DNA of 64,000 nt from Paramagnetospirillum kuznetsovii (GTDB lineage: Bacteria > Pseudomonadota > Alphaproteobacteria > Rhodospirillales > Magnetospirillaceae): the NCBI RefSeq assembly GCF_003284725.1, contig NZ_PGTO01000006.1, positions 1 to 64,000 on the forward strand, read 5' to 3'. The translations under genes were made by a program, and so were the position numbers. Shown here piece by piece: positions 60,490 through 64,000 of the stretch. The first letter of the stretch is position 1; every line of letters starts with the position of its first letter. The notes beneath the pieces were generated by a model. It ran no database searches, was not told the DNA's origin, and saw only the letters and a list, made by a program, of their open reading frames with translations.

Positions 60490-60576
60490 ACCCCGCCCCC
60501 AACCCCTCCCCATCAAGGGGAGGGGAGCTGGAGCGTCAAGCCCCTCCCCCCCGTGGGGAGGGGTTGGGGTGGGGGA
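60490..60576. repeat. CCCCTCCCC-type inverted repeat in the livH-livM gap
   Basis: Begins CACCCCGCCCCCAACCCC and ends GGGGTTGGGGTGGGGG, with internal CCCCTCCCC-ATCAA-GGGGAGGGG. It is one complete element of the family also seen at 31899 and 61537. Confidence 0.8.
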
Positions 60577-60596
60577 CAAAGGCGCAAACCGCATGA

Positions 60597-61490
60597 TCAC
60601 ACCCTCTCGATCGTCTTGGTACCGAACAGGCCGTAGGGCTTGATCATCAGGATGATGACCAGCACGTAGAACGGCGCCACGGTGTAGAGATTGCCCAGGT
60701 GCAGGTACTGGCCGTCGGCGTATTCCGCCAGATTTTCCAACAGGCCGATGATCAGGCCGCCGATGATGGCGCCGACGATGGAATCCAGCCCGCCGACGAT
60801 CACCGCCGGGAACACCTTGATGCCGAAGAAGGACAGGGCCGAGGACACGCCGTTGACCATGCCCACCACCACCCCGGCCAGGGCCGACACCATGGCCGAG
60901 ATGGCCCAGGCCATGGCGAACACGTTCTTGACCGAGATGCCCAGGCTTTGCGCCACCTGCTGGTTGAAGGCGGTGGCCCGCATGGCGAGGCCCATGCGCG
61001 AATACTTAAAGAACCAGGCGAACAGTCCCATGATGACCACGGACACCACCAGGCTCATCAGATAGGCGGGCTGGACCTGCAGGCCCAGCACATTGACCGA
61101 TTTCACCGGGAAGATTTCGGGAAAGGGCTGGGCCCAGACACCGAAGATGGACTTCATCACCGCCTGGAAGAAGATGGACAGGCCGATGGTGACCATGATC
61201 ACCGAGATGACCGGCTCGCCGATCAGCGGGCGCAGCACCACCATCTGCAGCACGATGCCGAACACCAACATGAAGACGAAGGTCAGCGGGAAGGCGATCC
61301 AGAACGGCAGCGCCATGCTGGTGACCAGCCACCAGCAAGTCCAGGCGCCGATCAGCAGGAACTCGCCCTGGGCGAAGTTCACCACCTGGGTGGACTTGTA
61401 GATCAGCACGAAGCACATGGCGACGACGCCATACAGCGTGCCGACGATGACGCCGTTGACGATCAACTGGAACAGCAGATTGGATTCCAT
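60597..61490 (-). CDS. livH: Branched-chain-type ABC transporter permease (LivH)
   Basis: A 297-residue permease with about eight helices. Typical LivH segments: NGVIVGTLYGVVAMCFVLIY, NFAQGEFLLIGAW, and the loop near FNQQVAQSLGISVKNVFAMA. It lies between the acyl-CoA synthetase and livM genes on the same strand, with repeat elements on both sides. Confidence 0.94.
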   Translation of the reverse strand: MESNLLFQLIVNGVIVGTLYGVVAMCFVLIYKSTQVVNFAQGEFLLIGAWTCWWLVTSMALPFWIAFPLTFVFMLVFGIVLQMVVLRPLIGEPVISVIMVTIGLSIFFQAVMKSIFGVWAQPFPEIFPVKSVNVLGLQVQPAYLMSLVVSVVIMGLFAWFFKYSRMGLAMRATAFNQQVAQSLGISVKNVFAMAWAISAMVSALAGVVVGMVNGVSSALSFFGIKVFPAVIVGGLDSIVGAIIGGLIIGLLENLAEYADGQYLHLGNLYTVAPFYVLVIILMIKPYGLFGTKTIERV

Positions 61491-61536
61491 GGCGGCTTAT
61501 CCTACTCGGTCCAAGGACGGTGCGGCGGCGCATCCC

Positions 61537-61697
61537 ACCCCCGACCCCTCCCCATCAAGGGGAGGGGAGCGAGAGAATGGGGCCCCCTCCCCATCAAGGG
61601 GAGGGGAGCGAGAGAATGGGGCCCCCTCCCCATCAAGGGGAGGGGAGCGTTGGCGTCAAGCCCCTCCCCCTCGTGGGGAGGGGTTGGGGTGGGGGGC
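61537..61697. repeat. CCCCTCCCC-type repeat with 39-base tandem units
   Basis: Three copies of CCCCTCCCCATCAAGGGG-type palindrome, two of them inside near-identical ~39-base tandem units ending GCGAGAGAATGGGG, then CCCCTCCCCCTCGTGGGGAGGGG and a closing GTTGGGGTGGGG. It fills the gap between livH and the synthetase gene on the minus strand. Confidence 0.8.
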
Positions 61698-61730
61698 GAC
61701 AGGTACTGCGCGCGTCTCATCGGCGGTCTC

Positions 61731-63662
61731 CTATTCGGCGGCCATCTGGGCGGCAGGCGGCGGCAGCAGGGTCACCACCTTCAAATCGGTCTTGATGCGG
61801 GACTTGGTGCCGTCCTGGAAGGTGATCAGCGCGTCCACCGGCACCATCTCGCGGTCGGCATAGACCGAATCGATGATGTCGCCGTATTTGTCGTTGATGA
61901 CGCCGCGCCGGACCTTCCGCGTGCGGGTCAACTCGCCGTCATCGGCGTCCAGCTCCTTGTAGAGCAGCAGGAATTTGCGGATGCGCTGCGGCTCGGGCAG
62001 GGTCTGGTTGACCTTTTCCACCTCGGCGGTCAGCAGCTCGTAGACCGCCGCTTGCGCCGACAGGTTGGTGTAGTTGGTGAAGCTGATGGCCTTGCTCTCC
62101 GCCCATTTCGCCACGATGGAGAAGCGAATGCAGATGAGGGCCGACAGATAGGGCTTGGCGTCGCCCAGGATCACCGCCTCGGCGATGAAGGGCGAGAATT
62201 TCAGCTTGTTCTCGATGAATTGCGGCGAGAAGCGCACGGCGGCGGAAGTGGTCGCCAGATCCTTGATGCGGTCGATCACCACCAGATGGCCGTTCTCTTT
62301 CTTGATGTAACCGGCGTCGCCGGTCTTCAGCCAGTTGCCGTCGACGATGTCGGCAGTGCTGCTTTCCGGGCTCTTGTAATAGCCGGTGAACATGCCGTCG
62401 GTGGTGGCCACGATCTCGCCGACGCCATTGGCGTCCGGGTTGGCGATGCGCAACTGGGCGTCGTCGAAGGGAATGCCGACCGAATCGAAGTCGATGTCGC
62501 CCTCGCGATGCACCGTATAGGCCCCGGCCAGCTCGGTCTGGCCGTAGATCTGGCGCAGCGGCACCCCCATGGCCAGGAAGAAGCGGAAGGTATCCGGGCC
62601 GAGCGCCGCGCCGCCGGTGGCGGCCGAGCGCAGGAACGAGAATCCGATGCGGTCCCTCAGGGCGGAAAACAGGATGATGTCGGCCAGCTTGGAACGCTTC
62701 CCCGCGTCCAGCGCCTTCATGCCCAGCTTCATGCCCAGATTGAACATCCATTGCTTGAACTTGGTGGAATCCATCATGCGGGCGCGCATATCGGCGGCGA
62801 TGCCTTCCCACATGCGGGGCGCCAGCAGGACGAAATTGGGGCCGATCTCGCGCATGTCGGCCATCATGGTTTCCGGCTCTTCGACGAAATTCACGATGTT
62901 GCGGCAGACCAGCGGCTGGGCCACGGCGTAGATCTGCTCCATGATCCAGGGCAGCGGCAGCACCGAGACGTAGTCATCGCCCGCTTCCTTTGGATCGGCC
63001 CGCAGATACGCGGCGGAATGGCGCAGGAAGGGACCGGCCTGCAGCATGGCCAGCTTAGGGTTCGAGGTGGTGCCGGAGGTGGTGCACAGAATAGCGACGT
63101 CGTCGCCCTTGCCCTTGGCCACCTCGTCCTCGAACAGGCCGGGCTTGGCCTGCAGCAGGTCTTCGGCCTTCAAGCGCAGATCAGTGGCTGAAATCAGCCT
63201 TTCGTCCCTGTATTTGCGCATGCCGCGCGGATCGAAATAGACGATGTATTTCAGGCAGGGAACCTCGGCGGAGATTTCCAGCAGCTTGTCCACCTGCTCC
63301 TCGTCCTCGGCCAGCACCGTGGTGGCGCCGGTATAGGTCAGCAGATAGGCCACCTCGGCATTCATGGAATCGTGATAGATGCCCATGGACATGGCGCCGA
63401 TGGCATGGGCGGCAACCTCGCCCCAGATGCTTTCGGGCCGGTTCTTGCCCAGGATGGCGACCACGTCGCCCCGCTGCACGCCCAGCGCATGCAGGCCCAG
63501 CGCGATCATCTTCACCCGTTCCAGGTAATCGGCCCAGGTGAAGGCGTTCCAGATGCCGAACTCCTTCTCGCGCATGGCGGTGTCGTTCGGCCAGCGCGAC
63601 GCGTTATGGATCAGCGCCTTGGGGAAGGTGTCGTGGGCGGCGGTATCGAGATGGCTGGTCAC
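61731..63662 (-). CDS. AMP-forming long-chain acyl-CoA synthetase-like enzyme
   Basis: A 643-residue AMP-binding enzyme. Signatures: TTSGTTSNPKLAML (P-loop, ~residues 195-208), RQIYGQTELAGAYTVH, GDAGYIKKENGHLVVIDRIK, and FSPQFIENKLKFSPFIAEAV. It most resembles long-chain or aryl acyl-CoA synthetases. It starts at GTG 63662, overlapping the livG stop by four bases (GTGA), so substrate activation is coupled to uptake. Its acid is unknown. Confidence 0.93.
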   Translation of the reverse strand: MTSHLDTAAHDTFPKALIHNASRWPNDTAMREKEFGIWNAFTWADYLERVKMIALGLHALGVQRGDVVAILGKNRPESIWGEVAAHAIGAMSMGIYHDSMNAEVAYLLTYTGATTVLAEDEEQVDKLLEISAEVPCLKYIVYFDPRGMRKYRDERLISATDLRLKAEDLLQAKPGLFEDEVAKGKGDDVAILCTTSGTTSNPKLAMLQAGPFLRHSAAYLRADPKEAGDDYVSVLPLPWIMEQIYAVAQPLVCRNIVNFVEEPETMMADMREIGPNFVLLAPRMWEGIAADMRARMMDSTKFKQWMFNLGMKLGMKALDAGKRSKLADIILFSALRDRIGFSFLRSAATGGAALGPDTFRFFLAMGVPLRQIYGQTELAGAYTVHREGDIDFDSVGIPFDDAQLRIANPDANGVGEIVATTDGMFTGYYKSPESSTADIVDGNWLKTGDAGYIKKENGHLVVIDRIKDLATTSAAVRFSPQFIENKLKFSPFIAEAVILGDAKPYLSALICIRFSIVAKWAESKAISFTNYTNLSAQAAVYELLTAEVEKVNQTLPEPQRIRKFLLLYKELDADDGELTRTRKVRRGVINDKYGDIIDSVYADREMVPVDALITFQDGTKSRIKTDLKVVTLLPPPAAQMAAE

Positions 63663-64000
63663 GCTGCGCTCTCCCCGGCGGCTTCCTCATCGTCGTCGAT
63701 GCCCAGATAGGCGACCTTCACCCGCTCGTTGGCCATGACCTCGTCGGGCAGCCCCTCGGCGATCTTGCGGCCGAATTCCAGCACCATGACCCGCTGGGAG
63801 ATGTCCATCACCACGCCCATGTCGTGCTCGATCATCACCACCGTCATGCCCCATTCCTCGTTGAGATCGACGATGTAGCGGGCCATGTCCTCCTTCTCTT
63901 CCAGGTTCATGCCCGCCATGGGCTCGTCCAGCAGGATGATGGAAGGCTCGACCGCCATGGCGCGGGCCAACTCCACCCGCTTGCGCAGACCATAGGGCAG
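63659..64000 (-). CDS. livG: Branched-chain-type ABC transporter ATPase (LivG), C-terminal 113 residues
   Basis: The gene runs off the right end of the window; its start is beyond 64000. Visible are RKRVELARAMAVEPSIILLD (after the signature) with Walker B ILLDEPMAGMN, and the switch His in VVMIEHDMGVVM. The C-terminus (YLGIDDDEEAAGESAA) is acidic. It is the upstream member of the liv/ligase operon. Confidence 0.95.
   Translation of the reverse strand: MPYGLRKRVELARAMAVEPSIILLDEPMAGMNLEEKEDMARYIVDLNEEWGMTVVMIEHDMGVVMDISQRVMVLEFGRKIAEGLPDEVMANERVKVAYLGIDDDEEAAGESAA

Noticed and set aside
61537-61697. CRISPR array
   Set aside because: The repeated unit is only about 39 bases in two to three near-identical tandem copies without distinct spacers, and no cas genes are present.

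Overview
This is a 64 kb, GC-rich, gene-dense chromosomal window from an alphaproteobacterium. Its gene content and order best fit the Rhodospirillales, probably a Magnetospirillum/Paramagnetospirillum-type organism. The reasons are the order aroK-aroB-corC, a CIRCE-controlled groESL operon, the chain coaBC-dut, DUF1127 and DUF2076 proteins, and redox c-di-GMP signalling. The genus is an inference from content, not a database result. No magnetosome, rRNA, tRNA, CRISPR, prophage or insertion-sequence genes were recognised.

Layout. 0-1.4 kb: the end of etfA and hbd (beta-oxidation). 1.4-11.6 kb: phoH, a CorC-like protein, aroB-aroK, an unassigned secreted-protein pair, a TPR-like protein, ligA and a DUF1127 protein. 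11.7-20.7 kb: a LysR regulator, then a same-strand run read leftward: c-type-heme GGDEF-EAL protein, dihaem cytochrome c, HD-GYP phosphodiesterase, nagB and a GH4 glycosidase. 20.8-27 kb: uvrC, an SDR (FolM/PTR1-like), a degenerate Ser/Thr kinase and uvrB. 27-28.3 kb: two toxin-antitoxin pairs back to back (TumE/TumA, coupled to uvrB, and ParD/ParE). 28.3-37.4 kb: an RluA-type synthase and a lactate module (lldP, an FCD-only regulator, lutABC, D-lactate dehydrogenase). 37.5-45.5 kb: small proteins, groESL, a MgtE_N/CorA-like transporter, coaBC-dut-rrf2 and cysK. 45.6-49.6 kb: a ThiF-like/DsrE pair, an LTxxQ protein, a hydroxyacid dehydrogenase, an SH3 protein and a small Cys-rich protein. 49.6-64 kb: a long leftward catabolic and uptake cluster. 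It holds livG (partial), an acyl-CoA synthetase, livH, livM, a binding protein, livF, a PaaK-like ligase, an aldehyde dehydrogenase, a thiolase, an acyl-CoA dehydrogenase, Usp, a thioesterase and a CMD protein. An MntA/HepT pair sits inside it on the opposite strand.

How it fits together. The lactate block covers uptake (LldP), L-lactate oxidation (LutABC) and D-lactate oxidation (FAD/Fe-S Dld). The right-hand cluster looks like uptake, CoA activation and beta-oxidation of an aromatic or fatty acid; its substrate cannot be read from sequence. Two families of GC-rich inverted repeats fill many intergenic gaps. One is REPIN-like with GGAG heads; the other is built on CCCCTCCCC/GGGGAGGGG. One copy of the second family lies in frame inside the coding region of the D-lactate dehydrogenase.

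The points most worth checking are that in-frame repeat, the pseudokinase, the haem-linked c-di-GMP run, the regulator without a DNA-binding domain, the TA/uvrB coupling, and the perfect palindrome before cysK.
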